Of a stretch of 64,000 bases of DNA, positions 40,151 to 47,046 are shown one piece after another. Position numbers and translations under genes: made by a program. How positions within the stretch are numbered: position 1 is the first letter of the stretch; every line of letters begins with the position of its first letter. The notes under the pieces were generated by a model that worked only from the letters and a program-made list of their open reading frames with translations, did no database searches and was not told the origin of the DNA. This DNA comes from Streptacidiphilus sp. ASG 303. GTDB lineage: Bacteria; Actinomycetota; Actinomycetes; Streptomycetales; Streptomycetaceae. The stretch covers positions 28,056-92,055 of the forward strand of contig NZ_JAJLRA010000011.1 of assembly GCF_020991365.1 (NCBI RefSeq), in the 5' to 3' direction.

Positions 40151-41164
40151 TCACTCGGCAGGACCGAGGTCCTGACCTTCGACAGCAGACACTATGCCGC
40201 ACCACCAGCCCTCGATGCGACGGTAAAGGTCAGCCGCGTCCAGCACCTTCACGAAGAGGCATCCGCGGTAGGCACTGCCGGTGTTCCTGCGGTTCGTCGC
40301 AGGGTTGTGCCTCTTGACTGTCGTCCGCTGCAGCGCCGCGGGGTCGACTCCTGCCAGTTCCGCCCAGTAGCGCTCCGCCGCTTCGATGTCCGCCGTCTCA
40401 TGGATGTGGACCCGCAGCCGCCACCGGGACTCCTCCACGCCGAGGAGCCTCAGCCAGGCGAGGTAGACGCGGACGACGCCAGGGTCGCTGTTGATGAAGC
40501 CGACGGCCTCGCGGCGGTCGTACGCCTTGTCCTTGGCACCCTCGGCCCAGTACAGGGCCACACCGATCATAAAGAGCTCCCGCTCGGAGAGCTGTCCGAT
40601 CTCGGCGTGGGCCGCAGCCTTCACCGCCCGCCGCTCCGCATCGCGCTCACGCCGCAGCGGTTCCCATCGCACTTCGTTCATGTGGCGCGCCTTCTCCTCC
40701 GGCGTCATGCGCGGGGCCGGTCTCGGCAGGTCGCGGACCCAGAGGGAGACGGAGCTCTTGGAGACGTCCAGCTCGGCGCTGATCTCGTCGTAGGTCCTCC
40801 CTTCGAGGCGCAGCTCGCGGGCGCGGGCGCGGAGGTGGTCCTTGGCGCGGGGGCGGCGGGTCCACTCGGGCGGGGGCTCGCCCTGGAGGAGGCGGCCGAG
40901 CCGGTCCTCGCTGCGGATGCCGAGCTGTTCGCGGATGCTGCGGCGGCTGTGGCCGGCGCGGCGGAGGGCCCTGGCCCGTTCGCGGAGGTCGGTCTCGGCG
41001 CGGTCGGTCTCGGCGCGGTCGGTCTCGGCGGGGCCCGCCTCGGGGGCGGGGACAGGAACGGGACCGGGTGGCGGAGGTGTGGATCCGGTGAGGACGGGGT
41101 CGGCGGGTGCGGCCTGGGCGGGGATGGTCGGGGTGGCGCCGTGGGGCGCGTTGTCGCTGGTCAC
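40151..41164 (-). CDS. Helix-turn-helix protein with LAGLIDADG-like C-terminal domain
   Basis: 337 aa. After a disordered, ETDRA-repeat N-terminus (about 1-55), two helix-turn-helix-like segments follow: RRAGHSRRSIREQLGI (about 68-83) and LEGRTYDEISAELDVSKSSV (about 118-137). The C-terminal half has ELFMIGVALYWAEGAKDK, AVGFINSDPGVVRVYLAWL, RVHIHETADIEAAERYW and TVKRHNPATNRRNTGSAYRGC, a pattern resembling LAGLIDADG-type DNA-binding domains. I do not know an assigned function. Codon choice in the last 600 bp is less GC3-biased than in its neighbours (for example CGGTAAAGGTCAGCCGC), which suggests transfer. GTG start at 41164 with weak SD. Confidence 0.7.
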   Translation of the reverse strand: MTSDNAPHGATPTIPAQAAPADPVLTGSTPPPPGPVPVPAPEAGPAETDRAETDRAETDLRERARALRRAGHSRRSIREQLGIRSEDRLGRLLQGEPPPEWTRRPRAKDHLRARARELRLEGRTYDEISAELDVSKSSVSLWVRDLPRPAPRMTPEEKARHMNEVRWEPLRRERDAERRAVKAAAHAEIGQLSERELFMIGVALYWAEGAKDKAYDRREAVGFINSDPGVVRVYLAWLRLLGVEESRWRLRVHIHETADIEAAERYWAELAGVDPAALQRTTVKRHNPATNRRNTGSAYRGCLFVKVLDAADLYRRIEGWWCGIVSAVEGQDLGPAE

Positions 41165-41285
41165 GGATCCAGCGTCGGGCGCCGGGCGGGCACCTGTCCG
41201 GGATATCCGAATAGATCACACGTTCGAGTGATTCTGCTCAAGTCGTTCTTTCGGCCCTGTGGGCTTCCCCTGGAGGGGTGCACCA

Positions 41286-41318
41286 ACCTACGATGGCGTA
41301 AGTTACGCATCCGTAGGT
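41286..41318. promoter_or_regulatory. 33-bp palindromic operator, probable TetR site at the desaturase promoter
   Basis: Dyad centred on 41302: ACCTACG / CGTAGGT outer arms and GCGTAA-G-TTACGC inner arms are perfect, with three unpaired bases between. TACGAT at 41289-41294 inside the left arm looks like a -10, so a bound protein would block the desaturase promoter. The adjacent TetR gene is the natural candidate. Confidence 0.75.
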
Positions 41319-41386
41319 GGCCCTTCCCGAAGGCCCGAGCCCGTCATTCCGCTCCCGCCGCCGCCTCCGCCCCCGTCCGCCGATGT

Positions 41387-41475
41387 CCGGCACCCGAGGA
41401 CCGCCGATCCGGCACCCCGCGCCCGGCACGCGACGGCGGCGTCCAGAGCCGACCTCCGGCACCGACATCCGGCAC
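41387..41475 (+). repeat. Five CCGGCAC motifs in the desaturase leader
   Basis: CCGGCAC starts at 41387, 41409, 41423, 41456 and 41469 in an 89-nt stretch of the 190-nt region between the operator and the desaturase start. Spacing is irregular. Whether they act in RNA or DNA, or are chance in GC-rich sequence, is not clear. Confidence 0.45.
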
Positions 41476-41505
41476 GCACCACCGACACCCAGCAAGGGGA
41501 CGCCC

Positions 41506-42465
41506 ATGACAGCCCAGTCCACCGAGGTACGGCCCACGGCCGCCGCTCCCGACCCGCTGCCGAGCGCGACGCTCGGCGGCGACACGCAGGGCACGGTGGA
41601 GCGGGTGACGCTCGCCGTGTTCATCGTGGTGCCGTTCCTGGCGCTGGTGGCGGCGGTGCCCGTCGCCTGGGGCCGGGGGGTGGGGGTGCGCGACCTGGTG
41701 ATCGCGGCGGTGATGTACTTCGCGACCTGCCACGGGATCACGGTGGGCTTCCACCGCTACTTCACGCACGGCTCGTTCAAGGCGAACCGGGGGCTGCGGA
41801 TCGCGCTGGCGATCGCGGGGAGCATGGCGGTGGAGGGTCCGGTGGTGCGCTGGGTGGCGGACCACCGCAAGCACCACCGGTACTCGGACAAGGACGGCGA
41901 CCCGCACTCGCCGTGGCGGTACGGGGAGACGGTCCCGGCGCTGCTGAAGGGCCTGTTCTGGGCGCACCTGGGCTGGATGTTCAACGAGGAGCAGACGGAC
42001 CAGCGGAAGTACGCGCCGGACCTGGTGCAGGACCGGGACGTGCGGCGGATCTCGCGGCAGTTCCCGCTGTGGACGGCGGTGTCGCTGCTGCTGCCGCCGC
42101 TGGCGGGCGGTCTGCTGTCGTGGTCGTGGCAGGGTGCGGCGACGGCGTTCTTCTGGGGGTCGCTGGTGCGGGTGGCGCTGCTGCACCACGTGACGTGGTC
42201 GATCAACTCGATCTGCCACGCGGTGGGGCGGCGTCCGTTCCGGTCGCGGGACCGGTCGGGGAACGTGTGGTGGCTGGCGGTGCTGTCGTGCGGCGAGTCG
42301 TGGCACAACCTGCACCACGCGGACCCGACGTCGGCGCGGCACGGGGTGCTGCGGGGGCAGGTGGACTCGTCGGCGCGGCTGATCCGGTGGTTCGAGCTGG
42401 CGGGGTGGGCGCGGGACGTCCGGTGGCCGAGCCGGGAGCGGGTGGAGTCCCGCCGGGCGGAATGA
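41506..42465 (+). CDS. Membrane fatty-acid (acyl-CoA/acyl-lipid) desaturase
   Basis: 319 aa di-iron desaturase of the delta-9 type. Three His boxes are present: HRYFTH (near 85-90), HRKHH (near 122-126) and HNLHH (near 267-271). Hydrophobic pairs flank them (VTLAVFIVVPFLALVAAVPV; PLWTAVSLLLPPLAGGLLSW). It introduces a double bond into membrane acyl chains for fluidity control. The ATG at 41506 has AAGGGGA upstream. It is followed 38 bp later by a TetR regulator, the usual gene pair. Confidence 0.95.
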   Translation: MTAQSTEVRPTAAAPDPLPSATLGGDTQGTVERVTLAVFIVVPFLALVAAVPVAWGRGVGVRDLVIAAVMYFATCHGITVGFHRYFTHGSFKANRGLRIALAIAGSMAVEGPVVRWVADHRKHHRYSDKDGDPHSPWRYGETVPALLKGLFWAHLGWMFNEEQTDQRKYAPDLVQDRDVRRISRQFPLWTAVSLLLPPLAGGLLSWSWQGAATAFFWGSLVRVALLHHVTWSINSICHAVGRRPFRSRDRSGNVWWLAVLSCGESWHNLHHADPTSARHGVLRGQVDSSARLIRWFELAGWARDVRWPSRERVESRRAE

Positions 42466-42503
42466 CGGCCCGCCTGCCGGGGGGGTTGCTCCAGAATGGG
42501 GGG

Positions 42504-43244
42504 GTGAACGGGAGCAGCGGCAGGAGCGCGGACGGTGGTACGGCCGGCCGGTCGGAGGCGGTTTCGGCGGGGGCGGCCCCGGCCGGGGCGGCCCCGGCGG
42601 GTCGGGAGCGGCGGCCGGCCCGGCGGGGGAGCCGGGTGCGGATGACGGGGAAGCAGCGGCGGGAGCAGCTGTTGGAGATCGGCCGGACGCTGTTCGCGGA
42701 GCGGGGGTTCGACGGGACGTCGGTGGAGGAGATCGCGGCGAAGGCCGGGGTGTCGAAGCCGGTGGTGTACGAGCACTTCGGGGGCAAGGAGGGGCTGTAC
42801 GCGGTCGTGGTGGACCGGGAGATGCAGCTGCTGCTGGACATGGTGACGGGGGCGTTGACGGGCGGGCATCCGCGGGTGCTGCTGGAGGAGGCGGCGTTCG
42901 CGCTGCTGGACTACATCGAGACGTCGACGGACGGGTTCAGGATCCTGGTGCGGGATTCGCCGGTGGCGCAGTCGACGGGGACGTTCGCGTCGTTGATCAG
43001 CGACATCGCCACCCAGGTGGAGGACATCCTGGGGTTGGAGTTCAAGTCGCGGGGGTTCGATCCGCGGCTGGCGCCGATGTACTCGCAGATGCTGGTGGGG
43101 ATGGTGGCACTGACGGGGCAGTGGTGGCTGGAGGTGCGGCGTCCGGCGAAGGCGGAGGTGGCGGCGCATCTGGTGAACCTGGCGTGGCACGGCCTGGAGG
43201 GGATGGAGCGGCATCCGCGGTTGATGGGGGAGCGGAAGGACTGA
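42504..43244 (+). CDS. TetR-family regulator, likely desaturase repressor
   Basis: 246 aa. After a 45-residue Gly/Ala/Arg leader, the TetR helix-turn-helix is clear: KQRREQLLEIGRTLFAERGF, DGTSVEEIAAKAGVSKPVVYEHFGGKEGLY. The C-terminal ligand domain is helical (FASLISDIATQVEDILGLEF). GTG 42504 directly follows GGGGGG, and CAGAAT ends 6 nt upstream, so either an SD start or a leaderless start is possible; the ATG at 42642 (MTGKQRR) is a shorter alternative. It is probably autoregulated with the desaturase through the 33-bp operator. Confidence 0.93.
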   Translation: MNGSSGRSADGGTAGRSEAVSAGAAPAGAAPAGRERRPARRGSRVRMTGKQRREQLLEIGRTLFAERGFDGTSVEEIAAKAGVSKPVVYEHFGGKEGLYAVVVDREMQLLLDMVTGALTGGHPRVLLEEAAFALLDYIETSTDGFRILVRDSPVAQSTGTFASLISDIATQVEDILGLEFKSRGFDPRLAPMYSQMLVGMVALTGQWWLEVRRPAKAEVAAHLVNLAWHGLEGMERHPRLMGERKD

Positions 43245-43251
43245 GGGCCTC

Positions 43252-43299
43252 GGTCACCGGGGGGCGGGGTCACCGGGGGGCGGGGTCACCGGGGGGCGG
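43252..43299. repeat. Three perfect 16-bp direct repeats between convergent genes
   Basis: GGTCACCGGGGGGCGG at 43252, 43268 and 43284. They span the end of the maleylpyruvate-isomerase-like gene, whose stop is inside the third unit (43286-43288). As with the repeats at the mazG end, each unit carries TCA (TGA on the minus strand), so stops occur in all three frames. Confidence 0.85.
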
Positions 43300-43939
43300 G
43301 TGGTTCGGGGAGGGCGGCCTGCCAGGTCCAGGCGGTGCGGCGGGGGCGGTCGGGGAGTGCGGTGCGGCCGGTGCACCAGAGGAGTGCCTGGGCGGGGTCG
43401 CCGGGCGGGGCGTCGGGGAAGAGGCGGCGGAGGGCTGCCTCGGCGAGGTCGGCGGGGGGCTGCCAGGGGACGTCGAGGCCCTGGGTGATGTCGTGGGTGT
43501 GGAGGAGCGTCTCGGCGACGCCCATGGCGGCGAAGCCGGTGGGGTCGCAGGGGCCCCAGTGCCAGGCGCGGGTCTCGGGGTGGGCGGTGGCAAGGGCTGC
43601 GGCGAGGAGGCGGCCGGCTGCGGCGGCGGCCTGGAGTGCCTGGCGGGGGGTGGCGTCGGGGCGGACGGTGAGGTCGACGGGGAGGTAGGCGTCGTCGGGG
43701 CGGGCGGTGAGCTGGGCGGCGTAGGCGAGCAGGTCGTGGGCGATGTGGGCGGCGGTGTCGCGGCAGGTCCAGGTGAGGGGGCCGGCCGGGGTGTCCCAGT
43801 CGCGGTGGGTGTGGGGGCCGAGGGTGCGGAGCATCTCGGCGACGGCCTGCTCGACGTGGCGGTGGTCGACGGGGTGGGGCGGTGTGCCGGGGTGGTCGGG
43901 GTCCGGGCGGTCGGGGTTGCGGGGGCTGTCCGGGTGCAT
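43286..43939 (-). CDS. Maleylpyruvate isomerase N-terminal/DinB-like domain protein
   Basis: 217 aa, MDMPI_N/DinB-like four-helix protein of the mycothiol-dependent group: WDTPAGPLTWTCRDTAAHIAHDLLAYAAQL holds the first metal His, and MGVAETLLHTHDITQGLDVPW has the HxxD-type second motif. Such proteins are putative mycothiol-dependent isomerases or transferases; the substrate is unknown. The ATG at 43939 has TACCAT six nt upstream and no SD, suggesting a leaderless mRNA. Confidence 0.85.
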   Translation of the reverse strand: MHPDSPRNPDRPDPDHPGTPPHPVDHRHVEQAVAEMLRTLGPHTHRDWDTPAGPLTWTCRDTAAHIAHDLLAYAAQLTARPDDAYLPVDLTVRPDATPRQALQAAAAAGRLLAAALATAHPETRAWHWGPCDPTGFAAMGVAETLLHTHDITQGLDVPWQPPADLAEAALRRLFPDAPPGDPAQALLWCTGRTALPDRPRRTAWTWQAALPEPPAPR

Positions 43940-43945
43940 GGCGGG

Positions 43946-43951
43946 ATGGTA
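43946..43951 (-). promoter_or_regulatory. -10 box of apparently leaderless MDMPI-like gene
   Basis: TACCAT, six bases (CCCGCC), then ATG. Confidence 0.45.
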
Positions 43952-44006
43952 GGGGCGGGCGCCGGGGTGCGGGGGCTGCTCCGCCGGGGAGCGGGGCGGG
44001 TGGGGT

Positions 44007-44471
44007 TCAGGGGGTGCCGGGGGTGTGGGGTTCGAGGAACTCGATGCGGTTGCCGGCGGGGTCGCGGGAGTAGAAGCGGTGGTGGCCGGGGAGGTCGTGG
44101 TCCCAGGTGACGGGGGCGCCGCGTTCGGTGAGCCGCTGCGCGTAGGCGTGGATGCCGGTGACGCGGAGGGCGGGGTGGGCCTTGCGGGAGGGGGTGAAGC
44201 CCTCTTCGGCGCCGAGGTGGAGCTGGGCGGTTCCGGCCTGGAACCAGCAGCCGCCGCGGGCGGCGAGGACGGGGGGCTTGGGGACCTCGGTCATGCCGAG
44301 GACGCCGGTGTAGTAGGCGCGGAGGGCGTCCTCGGTGCCGGGCGGGGCGGCGAGCTGGACGTGGTCGAGGGCGGTGATCACGCCCTGCTCCGTGGTCGCG
44401 GGTTCCTCCGCGGTCGCGGGTTCGTCCGTGCTCATCGGTTCCTCTGCACTCACGGGTTCCTCTGCGCTCAC
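44007..44471 (-). CDS. VOC-family (glyoxalase/bleomycin-resistance-like) protein
   Basis: 154 aa. The VOC fold begins near residue 30 (VITALDHVQLAAPPG) and continues with YYTGVLGMTEVPKP, WFQAGTAQLHLGAEEGF, HPALRVTGIHAYAQRL and FYSRDPAGNRIEFLEP; His and Glu metal ligands are present. The GTG at 44471 overlaps the tam stop (GTGA). The N-terminus is a repeat (VSAEEP twice, then MSTDEP, ATAEEP), so GTG 44453 and ATG 44435 are equally placed in-frame starts. It is coupled to tam and therefore probably in the TamR regulon. Substrate unknown. Confidence 0.88.
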   Translation of the reverse strand: MSAEEPVSAEEPMSTDEPATAEEPATTEQGVITALDHVQLAAPPGTEDALRAYYTGVLGMTEVPKPPVLAARGGCWFQAGTAQLHLGAEEGFTPSRKAHPALRVTGIHAYAQRLTERGAPVTWDHDLPGHHRFYSRDPAGNRIEFLEPHTPGTP

Positions 44472-45271
44472 GGGTTCCTCCGGGCGACGGCGAAGATGCG
44501 GCGGAAGGGGAAGGCGGTGCCGTGGGGGCCGGGCGGGTACGCCTGGCGGAGGAGGGCGGCGTACTCGTCGAGGAAGGCGGCCCGGTCGGGCGGGTCGAGG
44601 CGGGTGAGGACGGGGCGCAGGGCGGTGCCCTTGACCCATTCGAGGACGGGGTCGGGGCCGGGGAGGAGCTGGTGGTAGGTGGTCTCCCAGACGTCGGCGG
44701 TGCAGTGGGCGGCGGTGAGGCGGTCGAGGTAGGCGGCGGGGTCGTGGGCGGCGGCGTCGCGGCGGGCGCCGTCGGCGAGGCGGTCCTTCCAGCGGGGGCT
44801 GGTGCGGAGGCCGGCGAGGAGGGTGTGGCTGGGGGCGTCGAAGTTGCCGGGGAGCTGGAGGGCGAGGGTGCCGCCGGGGGTGAGGGCGCGGGTCCAGCGG
44901 TCCAGGAGGGGGAGGTGGTCGGGGATCCACTGGAGGAGGGCGTTGGTGACGATGAGGTCGGGGTGGTGGGGGGCGGGGTCCCAGGTGGCGGCGTCGGCCC
45001 GGACGTAGTCGGTGGTGCCGGTGCCGCCGGGGTTGGGGCCGGCGTGGCGGGTGCGGGCGGCGGCGAGCATCTCGGGGGAGGTGTCGACGCCGGTGATGCG
45101 GGCGTCGGGCCAGCGGGTGCGGAGGGGTGCGGTGGAGTTCCCGGGTCCGCAGCCGAGGTCGAGGATGCGGTGGGGGCGGGTGTCGGCGGGGATGCGGTGG
45201 AGGAGGTCGTGGTGGGGGCGGGTGCGGTGGTCGTCGTAGCGGAGGTACTGGTCGGGGTCCCACCGGGTCAT
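44468..45271 (-). CDS. tam: Trans-aconitate 2-methyltransferase
   Basis: 267 aa SAM-dependent enzyme that methyl-esterifies trans-aconitate, an inhibitor of aconitase. MTRWDPDQYLRYDDHRTRP at the N-terminus is characteristic of Tam. The SAM site is ILDLGCGPGNSTAPL, with GVDTSPEMLAAARTR and NALLQWIPDHL. ATG at 45271 with GGAGC upstream. Divergent from a MarR gene (tamR), an arrangement described in S. coelicolor. Two operator-like sites lie in the shared promoter region. Confidence 0.95.
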   Translation of the reverse strand: MTRWDPDQYLRYDDHRTRPHHDLLHRIPADTRPHRILDLGCGPGNSTAPLRTRWPDARITGVDTSPEMLAAARTRHAGPNPGGTGTTDYVRADAATWDPAPHHPDLIVTNALLQWIPDHLPLLDRWTRALTPGGTLALQLPGNFDAPSHTLLAGLRTSPRWKDRLADGARRDAAAHDPAAYLDRLTAAHCTADVWETTYHQLLPGPDPVLEWVKGTALRPVLTRLDPPDRAAFLDEYAALLRQAYPPGPHGTAFPFRRIFAVARRNP

Positions 45272-45286
45272 GTCCGCTCCGCAAAG

Positions 45287-45304
45287 TATCTCGACGTCAA
45301 GACA
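45287..45304. promoter_or_regulatory. TamR operator site 1
   Basis: TATCTCGACGTCAAGACA, an imperfect 18-bp palindrome built on TCTYGA-CG-TCRAGA halves, directly upstream of tam. It matches site 2 in 14 of 18 positions. Confidence 0.7.
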
Positions 45305-45324
45305 CATGCAGCGTGCACGCGGCC

Positions 45325-45342
45325 TGTCTCGATGTCAAGAGA
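45325..45342. promoter_or_regulatory. TamR operator site 2
   Basis: TGTCTCGATGTCAAGAGA, centre 38 bp from site 1 and just upstream of the tamR -10. It could repress tamR itself. Confidence 0.7.
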
Positions 45343-45365
45343 CTTCACATCGACACACCGCCCAC

Positions 45366-45371
45366 TACACT
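45366..45371 (+). promoter_or_regulatory. -10 box of leaderless tamR
   Basis: TACACT, seven bases, then ATG 45379. No SD sequence is present upstream. Confidence 0.5.
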
Positions 45372-45378
45372 GATCGCC

Positions 45379-45876
45379 ATGGAGGACGAGGTCGACCGCC
45401 TGGTGGCAGCGTGGCGCCGTGAGCGCCCGGACCTCGACGTGGAACCGCTCGAGGTGCTGAGCCGCGTCAGCAGGCTGGCGCGCCACCTGGACCGGGCCCG
45501 CCGCGCGGCCTTCGCGGAGCACGGCCTGGAGCCGTGGGAGTTCGACGTGCTGACGGCGCTGCGGCGGGCGGGCGAGCCGTACCAGCTCTCCCCCGGGCAG
45601 CTGCTGACGCAGACGCTGGTGACCTCGGGGACCATGACCAACCGCATCGACCGGCTGGCGGAGAAGGGCCTGGTGCGGCGGCTGCCGGACCCGGGCGACC
45701 GGCGCGGGGTGCTGGTGCGGCTGACGGCGTCGGGGCGGGACCGGGCGGACGAGGCGCTGGCGGGGCTGCTGGGGCACGAGCGGGCGCTGCTGGCGGAGCT
45801 GGCGCCGGGGCGGCGCCGGGAGCTGGCGGGGTTGCTGCGGGAGCTGGTCGCGCCGTTCGACAACGTGCCGGACTGA
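45379..45876 (+). CDS. tamR: MarR-family regulator TamR
   Basis: 165 aa. An N-terminal extra helix (DEVDRLVAAWRRERPDLDVEPL) typical of the UrtR/TamR subgroup, then the winged helix: FDVLTALRRAGEPYQLSPGQLL, TSGTMTNRIDRLAEKGLVRR and the wing DPGDRRGVLVRLTASG. The subgroup responds to small anionic metabolites; TamR of S. coelicolor binds citrate, cis- and trans-aconitate and derepresses tam and TCA genes. The operator geometry here agrees. Leaderless start. Confidence 0.93.
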   Translation: MEDEVDRLVAAWRRERPDLDVEPLEVLSRVSRLARHLDRARRAAFAEHGLEPWEFDVLTALRRAGEPYQLSPGQLLTQTLVTSGTMTNRIDRLAEKGLVRRLPDPGDRRGVLVRLTASGRDRADEALAGLLGHERALLAELAPGRRRELAGLLRELVAPFDNVPD

Positions 45877-45929
45877 ACCGGGACGCCCGCCGGGGCCCTC
45901 GCCGGCGCGGGCCGGTACGTGCACGGGTC

Positions 45930-45960
45930 TTGCCCGCTACCCATCGGTAGTAGGCATACT
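45930..45960 (+). promoter_or_regulatory. Probable promoter with internal operator before the SGNH hydrolase
   Basis: TTGCCC (45930-45935) and CATACT (45955-45960) are 19 bp apart. Between them lies the palindrome CTACC-CATC-GGTAG (45937-45950), a typical repressor-site placement. The regulator is not known. Confidence 0.5.
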
Positions 45961-46028
45961 CCGTCTGCCCGCCGCCGACGCCCGACCACCTCAGGCACTC
46001 CTGGCGCGGGCAGAAGGGGGGCACATCC

Positions 46029-46946
46029 GTGTCCGCAACACTCCGCAGCCCGTGGCGGTCCGCCGTGCGGCTGCTGGCCGCGGCGGCCAGTGCCGTCGTG
46101 CTCACCGCGGGGGCGACGGCGCCCGCGTCCGCCCACGACGGGGGCCGTCACGGAGGCCACGGCGGCGACCGCGCCACCTACTACGTCTCGCTGGGCGACT
46201 CGCTGGCGGCCGGCTACCAGCCGGACGTGCACCGGGACACCGACGTCTCGTACACCGACCGGCTGTACGAGCGGCTGAAGAAGGACGACCCGCGGCTGGT
46301 CCACGTCCGCCTGGGCTGCAGCGGGGAGACGACCACGTCGATGATCGTCGGCGGGAGGTGCTCCTACCCGGGGGCGTCCTCGCAGCTGGACGCCGCCACG
46401 CGGTTCCTGAGCGAGCACCGGGGGCGTGTCCGCTTCCTGACGGTGGACATCGGCGCCAACGACATCGGCGGCTGCCTGGCGGGCGGCGCCATCGACACCG
46501 CCTGCGTCTCCGGCGGCCTGGACACCGTCGCCCGCAACCTGCCGCGGATCACGCTGGGGCTGCGTGCGGCGGGCGGCGGCGCGCCGCGCTACGCGGGCAT
46601 GTCGTACTACAACCCGTACCTGGCGCTGTGGCTGACCGGTGCGGCCGGGCAGGCGACGGCACGGCAGTCGGGTCCGCTGCAGGACCGGCTCACCTCGCTG
46701 CTGACGTCGGAGTACCGGGGGACGGGCTTCGCGGTGGCGGCGGTGGGCCAGGCGTTCTCCAGCGGCGACTTCGCCACGACGGTGCAGCTGCCGGGTGTGG
46801 GCGGGGTGCCGCTGAACGTGGCGCGCATCTGCCAGTGGACCTGGGAGTGCACGCCGTACCGGGACATCCACGCCAACCCGCTGGGGCACCAGGTGATCGC
46901 GGACGCGTTCGCGGCGGCGCTGCACCGGCACCACGGGGGGCGCTGA
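46029..46946 (+). CDS. Secreted SGNH/GDSL hydrolase (lipase/esterase)
   Basis: 305 aa with signal peptide (SPWRSAVRLLAAAASAVVLTAG, cleavage near ASAHD). The SGNH blocks are complete: YYVSLGDSLAAGYQP (nucleophile Ser), LGCSGETTTSM (Gly), DIGANDIGG (Asn) and DIHANPLGHQ (Asp/His). Cys pairs (RLGCSGE/GGRCSYPG, GGCLAGG/TACVSGG, ICQWTWECTPY) give three likely disulfides, as in the structurally known Streptomyces SGNH lipase. It acts on lipid or acetyl esters outside the cell. The GTG at 46029 follows GGGGGG. Confidence 0.93.
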   Translation: MSATLRSPWRSAVRLLAAAASAVVLTAGATAPASAHDGGRHGGHGGDRATYYVSLGDSLAAGYQPDVHRDTDVSYTDRLYERLKKDDPRLVHVRLGCSGETTTSMIVGGRCSYPGASSQLDAATRFLSEHRGRVRFLTVDIGANDIGGCLAGGAIDTACVSGGLDTVARNLPRITLGLRAAGGGAPRYAGMSYYNPYLALWLTGAAGQATARQSGPLQDRLTSLLTSEYRGTGFAVAAVGQAFSSGDFATTVQLPGVGGVPLNVARICQWTWECTPYRDIHANPLGHQVIADAFAAALHRHHGGR

Positions 46947-46967
46947 CGGCGTCGACGCCGTCGACGG

Positions 46968-46999
46968 CGGGGCCGCGGGCCGGGTGGTCCGCGGCCCCG
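46968..46999. terminator. Terminator hairpin between convergent SGNH hydrolase and CapD-like genes
   Basis: Perfect 11-bp stem CGGGGCCGCGG/CCGCGGCCCCG with a 10-nt loop. Just before it is a perfect 18-bp palindrome GACGGCGTCGACGCCGTC (46945-46962). Confidence 0.7.
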
Positions 47000-47046
47000 C
47001 GCGCTCCGCGGGGCGGGGGTCGGGCAGGCCCCGCCCCGCGGGGCGT

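Noticed and set aside
41214..41232. LexA/SOS-type box (ATCACACGTTCGAGTGAT region)
   Set aside because: Only one half matches the CGAAC/GTTCG pattern; the inverted ATCAC/GTGAT arms are short. Too weak to call.
40000..41300. Change of strand composition near 40-41 kb read as a replication origin
   Set aside because: No dnaA, dnaN or DnaA-box cluster is present, the gene content is that of a region far from oriC in Streptomyces, and the composition flips again elsewhere (for example 53.2-54.0 kb). An inversion or gene-level bias is a better explanation.
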